Of a stretch of DNA of 37,175 nt, positions 1 through 8,812 are shown one piece after another. Both the position numbers and the translations under genes were made by a program. The notes beneath the pieces were generated by a model. That model was not told the DNA's origin. It did not search any database and worked only from the letters and a program-made list of their open reading frames with translations. How positions within the stretch are numbered: position 1 is the first letter of the stretch; each line of letters begins with the position of its first letter. The DNA is from Caldithrix sp. (GTDB lineage: Bacteria > Calditrichota > Calditrichia > Calditrichales > Calditrichaceae): positions 1 to 37,175 of the forward strand of contig DYOS01000022.1 of assembly GCA_020720405.1 (NCBI GenBank), read 5' to 3'.

Positions 1-123
1 TTTGAACCTCAACTCCTCTTGTCAATGAACTCTATATTTCAACCCGTCCCGGGCATTTCGACCATTTGTTTTCAAACGAGCATTTAATATACATGGGCGT
101 TTTTAATCATGCAAATCTAAATA

Positions 124-879
124 TTAAAATTTTTCAAAATAGCGAATCATCAGTTCCCGACTGGCCGAAGATGATTTCACATTGTTTTCCAGTATGTCCC
201 GGACAATAAACTCAAGATCAAATTTATCAAGCAGATTCCATTTAATCGCTGCATGCAGATAGCCCTTGCCCATTCCAACAATTTCCCGATTGTCATCCGT
301 CGCGAAATTGTATTCGCTTAACACCGTTAATTCCGAATTAATACTTTTCTCGACCCCGATAAAGATTGACGGATCGCTATCACCATCACTCAACTCAAAA
401 GACCTGCCAATCCCGGCATGGACAGCAAACATACCCAATAATGAATAACTCTTGCTTAATGCAATATACAAACCTTTTGATTTTTCCGTGTAGCGCTTGA
501 GGTCTCCAAGATATCCGCCTGCACCCTGACTGTTATAGCCAATCGCAAGTGCAGGAAAATTTAATTCCTCCCGGCTCAATTGATATTTGAGCTGAACACC
601 TACCTGAGGATTCCAGTTTACCGACCCGCTGCCGAGTACGGAAGAACCACCAAAGGAAATACCGAACATAAACCTATCCGTGAGGGCCACCCCAAGCTGG
701 CTCAATACTCCACCCTGATCATAGGTTTTGATTGAAACATGGTAACTGCCCTTTGGCATTGTTACGGCAGTTGGTGCTTCGACCAGATCAATTGAATGAA
801 TGAGCAAAGCCGTTTGAGCCAAACCGATACCTTGTATAAACATAATAAAGAGGAATATATATCTTTGCATGGTTTTCAT
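124..879 (-). CDS. Secreted outer-membrane beta-barrel protein, YjbH-like
   Basis: A 251-residue protein with an N-terminal signal peptide (hydrophobic residues 7-20, likely cut after Ala21 or Gln22). The rest is a run of alternating amphipathic strands rich in Gly, Ser and Tyr, ending in Phe (IRYFEKF), as many outer-membrane barrels do. Phrases such as PKGSYHVSIKTYD and LTDRFMFGISFGGS resemble the YjbH-like barrel proteins common in FCB bacteria; the family match is from memory and the function is unknown. A second Met at residue 4 is an equally possible start; neither has a clear Shine-Dalgarno. It is divergent from clpC, with a candidate promoter at 903-932. No terminator was seen in the 123 bases downstream, which otherwise look empty. 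Confidence 0.75.
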   Translation of the reverse strand: MKTMQRYIFLFIMFIQGIGLAQTALLIHSIDLVEAPTAVTMPKGSYHVSIKTYDQGGVLSQLGVALTDRFMFGISFGGSSVLGSGSVNWNPQVGVQLKYQLSREELNFPALAIGYNSQGAGGYLGDLKRYTEKSKGLYIALSKSYSLLGMFAVHAGIGRSFELSDGDSDPSIFIGVEKSINSELTVLSEYNFATDDNREIVGMGKGYLHAAIKWNLLDKFDLEFIVRDILENNVKSSSASRELMIRYFEKF

Positions 880-902
880 TATTGTTAGTTAAGGAACTAA
901 GC

Positions 903-932
903 AAAATAGCATTCATTCAATTATTAAGTCAA
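903..932 (-). promoter_or_regulatory. Putative sigma70-type promoter for the barrel gene
   Basis: Read on the minus strand, TTGACT (927-932) and TATTTT (903-908) are separated by 18 bases and lie 24 bases upstream of the ATG. A perfect 10-bp palindrome, CCAACGTTGG, lies at 951-960 between this promoter and that of clpC and could be a shared operator. This is by inspection only. Confidence 0.4.
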
Positions 933-991
933 GAAATTATTCGGTAGTCACCAACGTTGGATCAGGTGTTGTGGATTAGGTTTTATTTGGC

Positions 992-1020
992 TTGATTGAC
1001 CCAAAGCTCCCGTTTAAATT
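992..1020 (+). promoter_or_regulatory. Putative promoter for clpC
   Basis: TTGATT (992-997) and TAAATT (1015-1020) are separated by exactly 17 bases, about 35 bases before the translation start. The same TTGATT-17-TAnnnT layout recurs in front of three other genes in this window, which raises confidence. No CIRCE or CtsR-type direct repeat is visible. Confidence 0.45.
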
Positions 1021-1053
1021 GAAAAAACAGTCATTTATTTTGAGAGGATGAAT

Positions 1054-3519
1054 ATGAAAAATAATTTCACCAACCGGGTGCAGAAAGTTATTCGCTTCTC
1101 AAAAGAAGAGGCCATGCGTCTGGGGCACGACTATATAGGAACCGAGCATCTACTTCTTGGAGTGATCAAGGAAGCCGAGGGAATCGCCATAAAAATAATT
1201 CTGAATCTTGGCGGCGAACTGAATAAGATTAAAAAAGCCATAGAAGATTCCACAGCCCCTTCCGGCGGAACTATGACCATTGGCAATCTGCCGCTTTCCA
1301 AGCGGGCTGAAAAAGCCTTAAAAATGACCTATCTCGAAGCAAAGAATTTTAAAAATGATGTTATCGGCACAGAACATCTTCTGCTGGCAATTTTAAAAGA
1401 GAAGGATAGCCTCGCGGCACAGATTCTACTTACTTTCAACATCGACTATGTGAATTGTTACACTGAGCTTGAAAATATTCTGGCCGGCAAACCTACCCAA
1501 CCCCGGACCCGGGAAGTTCCCAAGAAAACCAAAACACCGGCACTGGATCATTTCGGCCGTGACCTGACCCAACTGGCTACCGAGGGCAAACTTGATCCGA
1601 TCATCGGACGCGAGAAAGAAATTCAACGGGTAGCCCAGGTTTTATCACGGCGCAAGAAAAACAATCCGGTTCTGATTGGTGAGCCAGGCGTCGGGAAAAC
1701 AGCCATCGCCGAGGGCCTGGCCTTGAGGATCGTTCAGAAAAAAGTATCCCGGGTATTGCATAACAAGCGGGTGGTTGCGCTGGATATGGGTTCTATTGTT
1801 GCCGGAACAAAATACCGGGGGCAGTTCGAAGAACGGATGAAGGCCATCATGACTGAGCTTGAAAAAGCAGAGGACGTTATCCTGTTTATCGATGAACTTC
1901 ATACCATTGTCGGTGCTGGGGGTGCATCCGGCTCACTCGATGCTTCAAATATGTTTAAACCAGCCCTGGCCCGAGGGGAATTGCAATGTATCGGTGCAAC
2001 AACTCTTGATGAATACCGCATGCATATCGAGAAAGATGGGGCACTGGAAAGACGTTTCCAGAAAGTAATCGTAGAGCCAACCAGCCCACAGGAGACTCTG
2101 GAAATTCTCAAAAATATAAAAGACCGCTACGAAAGCCATCATCACGTACACTATGAAGAAGGCACCATCGAATCAATCATCCGTTTTGCGGAAAGATATA
2201 TTACCGATAAGAATTTCCCGGATAAGGCCATTGATGTTCTTGATGAGGCCGGTTCGATGGTTCACCTGAATAATATTGTTGTACCTAAAGAGATTGTGGA
2301 CCTGGAAAAAGAAATTGAAGATATCCGGATTCAGAAGGAATCACTGGCAAAATTGCAGGATTTCGAAAGAGCCGCAAAACTTCGGGACATGGAACGGAAT
2401 TTGACCGAGCGGTTGGAAATTGCCCGATACAATTGGGAAGAGTCCGAAGAAAACCGAATTGCCGCCGTCACCGAAAATGACATCAGCGCGGTCGTAGCCA
2501 TGATGACCGGTATTCCTACCCAGCGGATTGCGATTGAAGAGTCACAAAAATTGCTCAACATGGCCTCAGAATTACAAAAATCTGTTATCGGGCAGAATGA
2601 GGCCGTAAAAACTATCACCAAAGCGATTCGCCGGGCCAGAGCGGGGCTGAAAGATCCGGAACGGCCAATCGGCTCATTTCTTTTTCTGGGACAGACTGGC
2701 GTCGGGAAAACCTATCTGGCAAAAAAATTAGCGGAATTCCTGTTTGAAAGTCCCGATGCCCTGGTCCGAATTGATATGAGTGAGTACATGGAAAAATTCA
2801 ATGTTTCCCGCCTGGTTGGTTCTCCCCCCGGGTATGTTGGTTATGAAGAGGGTGGTATCCTGACCGAAAAAATCCGCCGGCGGCCATATTGCGTAATTTT
2901 GCTGGATGAGGTCGAAAAAGCGCACCCTGATATTTTCAACATTCTTTTACAGGTGATGGATGAAGGCCACCTGACTGATTCACTCGGTCATCGTGTGGAT
3001 TTTAAAAACACGGTCTTGATTATGACCTCGAATATCGGGGTCAGGCAGTTGAAAAATACTTCAAAATACGGTTTCGCCGATGCCGTTTCCGACGATTCTT
3101 TTACAAATATTAAATCTAAAATCAACGAAGAACTGCGGCGTGCATTTAATCCGGAATTTCTGAACCGGGTTGATGATTTTGTTTTCTTCCATCCCTTGAC
3201 CACAGATCATGCCAAAAATATTGTCGATCTGGCTTTGCAGGATGTTTCAAAAAAACTGAAGCATCAGGATATCCGTTTTGAACTTTCTGACGGGGCAAAA
3301 AAGATGATCGCCGAGCAGGGATTTGATCCGCAGTACGGTGCCCGGCCGTTGAAACGAGCGATTCAAAAACTGGTTGAAGATCCAATTGCCGATGAACTGC
3401 TGAAAGGTACCTTTTCCGAAGGTAGTATTATCAAAATTGATGTTAAAGACAATACCGAACTTGCCTTCACCGAGATCGGGGTCAAAAAGAACAAAGCCCG
3501 GGATATGGAAATTCAATAG
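1054..3519 (+). CDS. clpC: ATP-dependent Clp protease ATP-binding subunit ClpC
   Basis: An AAA+ unfoldase that feeds substrates to the ClpP peptidase in the cytoplasm. Counting from the upstream ATG (1048), the order is: double Clp_N repeat (about 5-145), first AAA domain with Walker A GEPGVGKT (near 211) and Walker B ILFIDE (near 278), a short middle region with a UVR motif (about 418-451, [17 protein letters not shown]) that marks ClpC rather than ClpB, and a second AAA domain with GQTGVGKT (near 548) and [11 protein letters not shown]. The total of about 820 residues is normal for ClpC. The ATG at 1048 directly abuts the GAGAGG ribosome site, so the ATG at 1054 with 6 bases of spacing is the better start. 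No ctsR, mcsA or mcsB neighbours are present; it appears to be a single-gene unit ended by a terminator at 3549. Confidence 0.95.
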   Translation: MKNNFTNRVQKVIRFSKEEAMRLGHDYIGTEHLLLGVIKEAEGIAIKIILNLGGELNKIKKAIEDSTAPSGGTMTIGNLPLSKRAEKALKMTYLEAKNFKNDVIGTEHLLLAILKEKDSLAAQILLTFNIDYVNCYTELENILAGKPTQPRTREVPKKTKTPALDHFGRDLTQLATEGKLDPIIGREKEIQRVAQVLSRRKKNNPVLIGEPGVGKTAIAEGLALRIVQKKVSRVLHNKRVVALDMGSIVAGTKYRGQFEERMKAIMTELEKAEDVILFIDELHTIVGAGGASGSLDASNMFKPALARGELQCIGATTLDEYRMHIEKDGALERRFQKVIVEPTSPQETLEILKNIKDRYESHHHVHYEEGTIESIIRFAERYITDKNFPDKAIDVLDEAGSMVHLNNIVVPKEIVDLEKEIEDIRIQKESLAKLQDFERAAKLRDMERNLTERLEIARYNWEESEENRIAAVTENDISAVVAMMTGIPTQRIAIEESQKLLNMASELQKSVIGQNEAVKTITKAIRRARAGLKDPERPIGSFLFLGQTGVGKTYLAKKLAEFLFESPDALVRIDMSEYMEKFNVSRLVGSPPGYVGYEEGGILTEKIRRRPYCVILLDEVEKAHPDIFNILLQVMDEGHLTDSLGHRVDFKNTVLIMTSNIGVRQLKNTSKYGFADAVSDDSFTNIKSKINEELRRAFNPEFLNRVDDFVFFHPLTTDHAKNIVDLALQDVSKKLKHQDIRFELSDGAKKMIAEQGFDPQYGARPLKRAIQKLVEDPIADELLKGTFSEGSIIKIDVKDNTELAFTEIGVKKNKARDMEIQ

Positions 3520-3548
3520 GCAGATCATCTCTTTATCCACATCTTTAT

Positions 3549-3583
3549 AAATGCCCGGAGATTTTTCTTTTGGGCATTTTTAT
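3549..3583 (+). terminator. Rho-independent terminator after clpC
   Basis: An 8-bp stem, AAATGCCC (3549-3556) with GGGCATTT (3572-3579), is followed by a T-rich tail. It lies 30 bases past the clpC stop. Confidence 0.75.
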
Positions 3584-3628
3584 TTATCCAACTAAATTGG
3601 CTGCCCGCTAAAATTACAGGGAGTTTTT

Positions 3629-5008
3629 ATGGCGATACGATTTGATTATTCCAATGTCATGGCTGAGAATATCGGAGCTGAGCACGGATTAAGCAGTGCT
3701 AATTTCGAACAACTTATTCCCGCCGGAACTGAAATTTTAAAGGCTTTAAGACAAAAAGCTGAAAACGGCAGCCTGGGATTTTATCAGCTACCAAATGATA
3801 CCGCTGGATTAGCTGATATTCTCAATTATGCCGGTGTCGTTAAGAGCCGGTTTGAGAATTATGTTCATATCGGCATCGGTGGTTCCGCACTCGGCCCGAT
3901 TGCCCTTCAGACCTCATTGCAGGATTCCTATTATAATTTGAGCCACAAACCAAAAATGTTTTTCCCGGATAATATTGATCCGGATTGGCTTAACGATCTG
4001 TTAAAACAGATTGATGTTTCAAAAACGCTGTTTCATGTGGTTTCAAAATCCGGAAGTACAGCCGAAACGGCCGCCACCATGCTTTACTTCATGGAATTTC
4101 TGAAAAAAAAACTTGGCGAGCGGTTTTTCCAAAACCTTCTGTTTACTACCGATCCGGTCAAGGGGCTGCTCAACCAGATTGCCCGTGAGTACCCGATTCA
4201 GTGTTTCCGAATTCCGTCCGGGGTTGGCGGCCGCTTTTCAGTACTAAGTCCGGTCGGTTTGTTATCCGCTGCCGTTGCCGGAATTGATATTGAAGGCCTA
4301 CTCAAAGGCGCCCGGGAAATGGCCGGTATTTGTGACCATGATGATCTGATGCAAAATCCAGCTTTCCTGTTTGCTGCCATTCATACTTTGTACATGCAAA
4401 AAGGCAAGAATATCAGTGTGATGATGCCATACAGCAATAAGCTGAGGGATTGGGCCGACTGGTACCGCCAGATGTGGGCTGAGAGTCTTGGTAAAAAATT
4501 TGACATCGACAAAAATATTATTCATGTGGGTCAGACCCCCGTCAAGGCATTGGGTACCACCGACCAGCATTCCCAGGTTCAGCTTTATGTCGAAGGACCA
4601 AATGACAAAGTGATTTCGTTCCTCGAAGTTGAGCGATTTGAGCAGAACGGACTACTTGATAATCACTTTGAGTACATAGATGAATTTAATTATCTGAAAG
4701 GCAAAACTCTGGCTGAGCTGATCAATGCCGAGAAAAGTGCGACAGAACTTGCCCTGACCAACAACCAGCGGCCAAACCTGACTTTCCGTTTCGACCGGGT
4801 TGATCCGTATAATGTCGGTGCGTTCACCTTCCTGCTTCAGGCCGCGACAGCATTCGCCGGAGGTTTATTGAAAATCAATGCCTTTGATCAGCCGGGAGTA
4901 GAAGAAGGCAAAATTGCCACTTATGCCCTGATGGGCAGGAAGGGTTACGAATCAAAGGCGGAAGAAATCAGAAATCAATTGCAAAAGAAAACCTTGTTTC
5001 AGATTTAA
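3629..5008 (+). CDS. pgi: Glucose-6-phosphate isomerase
   Basis: Interconverts glucose 6-phosphate and fructose 6-phosphate in glycolysis and gluconeogenesis (cytoplasm). At 459 residues it belongs to the short bacterial Pgi form. Both family signatures are visible: GVGGRFSVLSPVGLLSAA near residue 197, and GLLKINAFDQPGVEEGK near 411-427, containing the catalytic-loop Lys. The MWAESLGKKFD segment (near 282) supplies the catalytic Glu, and TTDQHSQ (near 310) the ring-opening His. The sugar-phosphate-binding SKSG(S)TAET loop is also present (VVSKSGSTAETAAT). The ATG follows a GGGAG ribosome site. Terminators on both sides suggest its own transcript, although I found no convincing promoter in the 45 bases after the clpC terminator. 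Confidence 0.97.
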   Translation: MAIRFDYSNVMAENIGAEHGLSSANFEQLIPAGTEILKALRQKAENGSLGFYQLPNDTAGLADILNYAGVVKSRFENYVHIGIGGSALGPIALQTSLQDSYYNLSHKPKMFFPDNIDPDWLNDLLKQIDVSKTLFHVVSKSGSTAETAATMLYFMEFLKKKLGERFFQNLLFTTDPVKGLLNQIAREYPIQCFRIPSGVGGRFSVLSPVGLLSAAVAGIDIEGLLKGAREMAGICDHDDLMQNPAFLFAAIHTLYMQKGKNISVMMPYSNKLRDWADWYRQMWAESLGKKFDIDKNIIHVGQTPVKALGTTDQHSQVQLYVEGPNDKVISFLEVERFEQNGLLDNHFEYIDEFNYLKGKTLAELINAEKSATELALTNNQRPNLTFRFDRVDPYNVGAFTFLLQAATAFAGGLLKINAFDQPGVEEGKIATYALMGRKGYESKAEEIRNQLQKKTLFQI

Positions 5009-5026
5009 TAAAAGCCCGATATACCC

Positions 5027-5067
5027 AAAAATCCCGGAAAAACTAATACATTTCACCGGGATTTTTT
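5027..5067 (+). terminator. Rho-independent terminator after pgi
   Basis: The arm AAAAATCCCGG (5027-5037) pairs with CCGGGATTTTT (5056-5066), with a T run at the 3' side. It starts 19 bases past the pgi stop. Confidence 0.8.
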
Positions 5068-5112
5068 ATTTATATAGAAACCCGAACGGAAATTTTCTGC
5101 CGTTTACCCGGC

Positions 5113-5143
5113 GTTTGATTTAAGTCTTACATCAAACTATACT
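5113..5143 (+). promoter_or_regulatory. Promoter with embedded 25-bp palindromic operator, enoyl reductase gene
   Basis: A sigma70-like promoter has TTGATT (5115-5120), a 17-base spacer and TATACT (5138-5143). A near-perfect palindrome at 5113-5137 covers the -35 box and the whole spacer: arm GTTTGATTTAAG, a central T, then arm CTTACATCAAAC. Eleven of 12 pairs match. This placement is typical of a repressor site that blocks RNA polymerase. The outer TTTGAT/ATCAAA halves recall sites of lipid regulators such as FabT, but the spacing differs and the regulator is unknown. Confidence 0.65.
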
Positions 5144-5183
5144 TGGCCGGTTTTAATGAAGGATTATTTAGGAGGAAAACAAT

Positions 5184-6020
5184 TTGGCATTTTTACCAGC
5201 AAATCGGGAAAATGATTATGCCCTGATTTTAGGTGCTTCCAGCGGTTTCGGTGAAGCCGTAGCCCTCGAACTGGCCGGGATTGGCATGAATATTATTGGG
5301 ATTCATATGGACCGCGGTGTCGGTCTGAAACATGTTGATGAAATAAAAAACAAAATTACCCACGCCGGGGTAGAAGCGCGTTTTTACAATATGAATGCTG
5401 CTTCCGAATCCAACCGGAAAGAAGTAATCGATGAATTAAAAAAGATATTTATTGACAGCGGTTCGAAGAAGCGGATCAGGATTATGCTCCATTCACTGGC
5501 CTTTGGCTCATTAGCTCCTTTCATCAATAAAGATACATCTGAGCGGCTGACCCAAAAACAGATGGAAATGACTCTGAACGTTATGGCCCACAGCCTGGTT
5601 TACTGGACGCAGGATTTGTTTGATGCCGATTTGCTCGAAAAAACAAAAATCTTCAGTATGACCAGTTCCGGTTCAGTCCGCGTCGTTCCCTTTTACGGGG
5701 CAGTATCGGCAGCCAAAGCTGCGCTGGAATCACATACCCGGCAGCTGGCCCTGGAACTGGCTCCCTATCAGATCACCGTAAACGCCATCCGGGCTGGTGT
5801 AACATTTACTCCGGCGCTGAGAAAAATACCGGGACATGAAACCATGATTGATCTGGCTTTAAGCCAGATACCAGCCAAGCGGCTTACTCAGCCCGGCGAT
5901 ATTGCCAAATTCATATCGGCGATGGCCACCTCCGACGAAGTTTGGGCAACGGGTAATATTTATAATATCGATGGCGGTGAAATGATTGCCGCCTATCATT
6001 CTCCTTTTAAAAGAAGCTGA
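5184..6020 (+). CDS. SDR-family enoyl-[acyl-carrier-protein] reductase (FabI/FabL type)
   Basis: A 278-residue short-chain dehydrogenase, probably the NAD(P)H-dependent last step of the fatty-acid elongation cycle. The Rossmann motif LGASSGFGE is at about 16-24. The catalytic pair is Tyr171 and Lys178 (YGAVSAAK), spaced Y-x6-K. That spacing is the mark of FabI/FabL enoyl reductases; ordinary SDRs have Y-x3-K. HSLAFG (near 102) matches the FabI HS(I/L)AFA segment, and the C-terminal NIDGGEM is standard. The start is TTG, supported by a perfect AGGAGG 8 bases upstream (5170-5175). Its own promoter carries a palindromic operator. Another SDR substrate cannot be excluded, but Y-x6-K argues for an enoyl reductase. 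Confidence 0.8.
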   Translation: MAFLPANRENDYALILGASSGFGEAVALELAGIGMNIIGIHMDRGVGLKHVDEIKNKITHAGVEARFYNMNAASESNRKEVIDELKKIFIDSGSKKRIRIMLHSLAFGSLAPFINKDTSERLTQKQMEMTLNVMAHSLVYWTQDLFDADLLEKTKIFSMTSSGSVRVVPFYGAVSAAKAALESHTRQLALELAPYQITVNAIRAGVTFTPALRKIPGHETMIDLALSQIPAKRLTQPGDIAKFISAMATSDEVWATGNIYNIDGGEMIAAYHSPFKRS

Positions 6021-6033
6021 TCTGCAGAATATC

Positions 6034-6060
6034 AAAAGGCTCCGCAATCCGGAGCCTTTT
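6034..6060. terminator. Bidirectional terminator between convergent genes
   Basis: The 11-bp perfect stem AAAAGGCTCCG (6034-6044) pairs with CGGAGCCTTTT (6050-6060) around a 5-base loop. A/T tracts lie on both sides, so it can serve both the reductase gene and the DUF5916 gene. Confidence 0.85.
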
Positions 6061-6062
6061 GA

Positions 6063-8696
6063 TTATATACTGAACCAATAGTTAAACTTGATCAAAAAGA
6101 TATTTTCCGGATGTGTGTCGAAAAGACTAGTAATATTCTTATTAAACCTTAACCGGCCATTATTCTCGAATTCATTCCGGCCCTGTGACCAGACCAGGTA
6201 GATCAAAGAACCGGGCAGATACTCCCAGCGGACGACCAGATTGGAGCGAAACTGCATAAAATCAAAATCGGGGCGCCCAAAACTGTAATCGTCCATACCA
6301 TCTTCATTCTCATCCACATTATACAGTTCTTCATCAGCGTCATAGCTTAGCGTCTGATCAATTCCGGTAAAACGGTCGCTTAATTTTTCAGCCTTTGGAT
6401 TTGTAATTCTCTTGTAGAGTGAATAGCCGCCGGAAGAAATAAACGGCTGACCATAATATTGGACCGACAACTCAGGTGTATAGCTGTAGTTTAGACGCAG
6501 AACGAATCCTATGGTCTCTTGTTTGAGCCTGGCAAAAAGATATCTGCTCTGACCCAGATATTCTGCTTCATCCACATACTGAAGATTATCCCGATTTTTG
6601 CTGTAGAAAGGATCGAGTGAAATACCGAGGCGGCTGCCCGGTTTGAAATTTAAACTCAGCTCATAATTATCATTTTGTGAATAGCCATCATCACTGACAC
6701 TGCTAAATGCTTCCAGCTCAAAATTGACCGACTTGCGCTGATCAGAATACAATCCATACCAGTAATTCCATGTACCATCCACCTGCAGTGCCGGTCCACC
6801 GCGCAAAGCAGTTGTTGAAATGCCTGCTGCCTCCCGGTTGAAGCCGCCGAAGACACCCCAGAAATTTATAAACTGCAGATTGCTGTTCACATTTCCGCCG
6901 CTTGATAATTTGTCACCGCTATAATCCCAAACGTTCCAATAATTAAAATTTGTTCTAAAACGGTTAAGTATACCTTTCTTATCCTGATCATTATATCCAA
7001 CCCAGATAAAATTCATAATTTGGTCGGCTTTGCGCAGATATCCGGCATCATTCAATTCGAAACCTGGCGAACGCCAGATAGTGCCGCTCAAATATTGAAA
7101 TTTTCCACCCACTTTCCCGATATTAAAAGTTCCGCCGTTCCCACTTAATGTGGTTCGCTCGGGATCAAAATTAAGGTGCCTGGCATCCGGACGCTGAAAA
7201 TAACGGGCTGAGGCGGTTTGCAGTTCAGAAATGGCGTCTTCATGCCCATCAATGCGGGAAAAGGCCAGTCGCAGATCAGCCAGATAAGCCTTATCACTCC
7301 ACTGATGGCGCAAATCGATTCCACCGGTCATAGCCGAACGGTTCAGAAAAGTCAGATGATCGGCATTGATTCTGCGGTTGGTCGAGGTAAACATTCCGCC
7401 AATACTGGTATTGCCACGGTTAAAATCTTTCTGCAAACGTGTGATCAGGTAATTGGTAAGCGGTTCGACAATCAGGCTTTTCTTGTTTCCATCAAGAGAA
7501 ATACTGGCCCGCTCCTCGTCGGTCACCGCATCCAAAACTCCGACCGACCAACCCGACTCTGTTTTGCCGCTGAGCTTGGCTGCTCCAAGAATATGGGTGT
7601 ATTCCGGCACACTGGCAAAATCATGATTGAATCCGTCAGCCTCATCCGGATAATAATGAGGTTGCCGGCCAATGCGCCGCGAATAGAATAACTGTTCACT
7701 GGCAAAACCACCATCCCCAATACCCAAACGGAATTCAAAAATATTTTTGCCCTCTATAAAGAAAGGCCGTTTTTCATCAAAGAATGTTTCAAAAGCGGTT
7801 AGGTTTACTTCGGACGGATCGGCTTCGACCTGCCCGAAATCAGGATTTACGGTAAAATCCATAGTCAGATTTCCGGTCAGCCCGATTTTCCCGTCGATGC
7901 CTCCACTCAGGCTGCGATCTGTCCCTTTTAAGTATGGATTATCCTGTTCCTGCTGATAAGTATTTATTTTAGCTACACTATAAGGTAGAATTTCGATGCG
8001 GGACGCAGGTTTTATTTCCCGCAGGCCGGCTAATTCTCCAAAAAAAGAAACCATCCCGGCTGCCGATTTTGGAATCAGCTGCCAGAAAATTTCTTCCTGT
8101 CGGCGGTGAATTTTCCGAAAGACATTAAATCCCCAGATATGCACTTCTTTATCCGCAAAACGAAGCTGATTATAGGGTATGCGCATTTCAGCAATCCAGC
8201 CATCACGGCCGATGGTCGTTTTTCCATACCAGACCGGATCCCAGCTTTCATCCTCCCGGGAGCCGTCTTCGGAAAACAGGACATCTGTTTTTACCCCGCC
8301 GGCACTGAGACCAAAACCAAAGGCTGTCCTATGGTCAAAGTAACTGTCAATTGCTATAAATATAAAATCGCTGTCATCTATATCATCGCGACGGGTGACC
8401 CGGCTGACAATAGCCGATGGATCACTGTCCTGAGCCTGTACGGCGATATAAATATTTGATTCATCGTAAGCCACTTTAAACCGGGTTTGTTCAGATGGCA
8501 GCGCACCTTCAACAGGGTTGAACTGGACAAAGTCTTCGGCCTCAGGCACCGTTTGCCAGGCATCATCATCAAGAATACCGTCTATTTGTATAGCAGACTG
8601 ATTTATTTTAACCGGGAAATATTGTTTAACCGGACGGTCATCGGTTTGACTGTAGATAATCTGAAAAAGCAGGAATAATGCTATACCAATTCTCAT
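6063..8696 (-). CDS. DUF5916 outer-membrane protein with N-terminal CBM9-like domain
   Basis: An 877-residue secreted protein. A signal peptide (MRIGIALFLLFQIIYS, residues 1-16) precedes a carbohydrate-binding family 9-like sandwich (about 25-200, including IDGILDDDAW and the INIYIAVQAQD-type strand). A long beta-strand-rich DUF5916 region follows, ending in an aromatic barrel end (FNYWFSI). DUF5916 proteins are widespread in Bacteroidota and Calditrichota as putative outer-membrane barrels; substrate and role are unestablished. The reading frame stays open up to 8789. I place the start at 8696 because a GGGGGG ribosome site sits just before that ATG and because the signal peptide begins there; the longer start would bury it. 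A TTGCAC/GTGCAA dyad lies 49 bases upstream. Confidence 0.85.
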   Translation of the reverse strand: MRIGIALFLLFQIIYSQTDDRPVKQYFPVKINQSAIQIDGILDDDAWQTVPEAEDFVQFNPVEGALPSEQTRFKVAYDESNIYIAVQAQDSDPSAIVSRVTRRDDIDDSDFIFIAIDSYFDHRTAFGFGLSAGGVKTDVLFSEDGSREDESWDPVWYGKTTIGRDGWIAEMRIPYNQLRFADKEVHIWGFNVFRKIHRRQEEIFWQLIPKSAAGMVSFFGELAGLREIKPASRIEILPYSVAKINTYQQEQDNPYLKGTDRSLSGGIDGKIGLTGNLTMDFTVNPDFGQVEADPSEVNLTAFETFFDEKRPFFIEGKNIFEFRLGIGDGGFASEQLFYSRRIGRQPHYYPDEADGFNHDFASVPEYTHILGAAKLSGKTESGWSVGVLDAVTDEERASISLDGNKKSLIVEPLTNYLITRLQKDFNRGNTSIGGMFTSTNRRINADHLTFLNRSAMTGGIDLRHQWSDKAYLADLRLAFSRIDGHEDAISELQTASARYFQRPDARHLNFDPERTTLSGNGGTFNIGKVGGKFQYLSGTIWRSPGFELNDAGYLRKADQIMNFIWVGYNDQDKKGILNRFRTNFNYWNVWDYSGDKLSSGGNVNSNLQFINFWGVFGGFNREAAGISTTALRGGPALQVDGTWNYWYGLYSDQRKSVNFELEAFSSVSDDGYSQNDNYELSLNFKPGSRLGISLDPFYSKNRDNLQYVDEAEYLGQSRYLFARLKQETIGFVLRLNYSYTPELSVQYYGQPFISSGGYSLYKRITNPKAEKLSDRFTGIDQTLSYDADEELYNVDENEDGMDDYSFGRPDFDFMQFRSNLVVRWEYLPGSLIYLVWSQGRNEFENNGRLRFNKNITSLFDTHPENIFLIKFNYWFSI

Positions 8697-8744
8697 AGAT
8701 CCCCCCAAATATTTTAACATATGACGCAACAATGATTTAGAAGG

Positions 8745-8764
8745 TTGCACGATAACTTGTGCAA
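8745..8764 (-). promoter_or_regulatory. Inverted repeat upstream of DUF5916 gene, possible operator
   Basis: TTGCAC (8745-8750) and GTGCAA (8759-8764) form a perfect 6-bp dyad with an 8-base spacer, 49 bases before the chosen ATG at 8696. The geometry suits a dimeric regulator. I found no convincing -35/-10 pair around it. Confidence 0.3.
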
Positions 8765-8812
8765 TAGACATGGCCTGTTTCCAGACCAAGTGTTTATGGT
8801 TAATTCATGTAC

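Noticed and set aside
7218-7691. 157-codon open frame on the plus strand
   Set aside because: Antisense to the DUF5916 gene; no ribosome site, no recognisable domain.
8697-8789. Longer N-terminus for the DUF5916 protein
   Set aside because: It would place 31 residues before a perfect signal peptide, and the strong G-rich ribosome site lies directly before the inner ATG.
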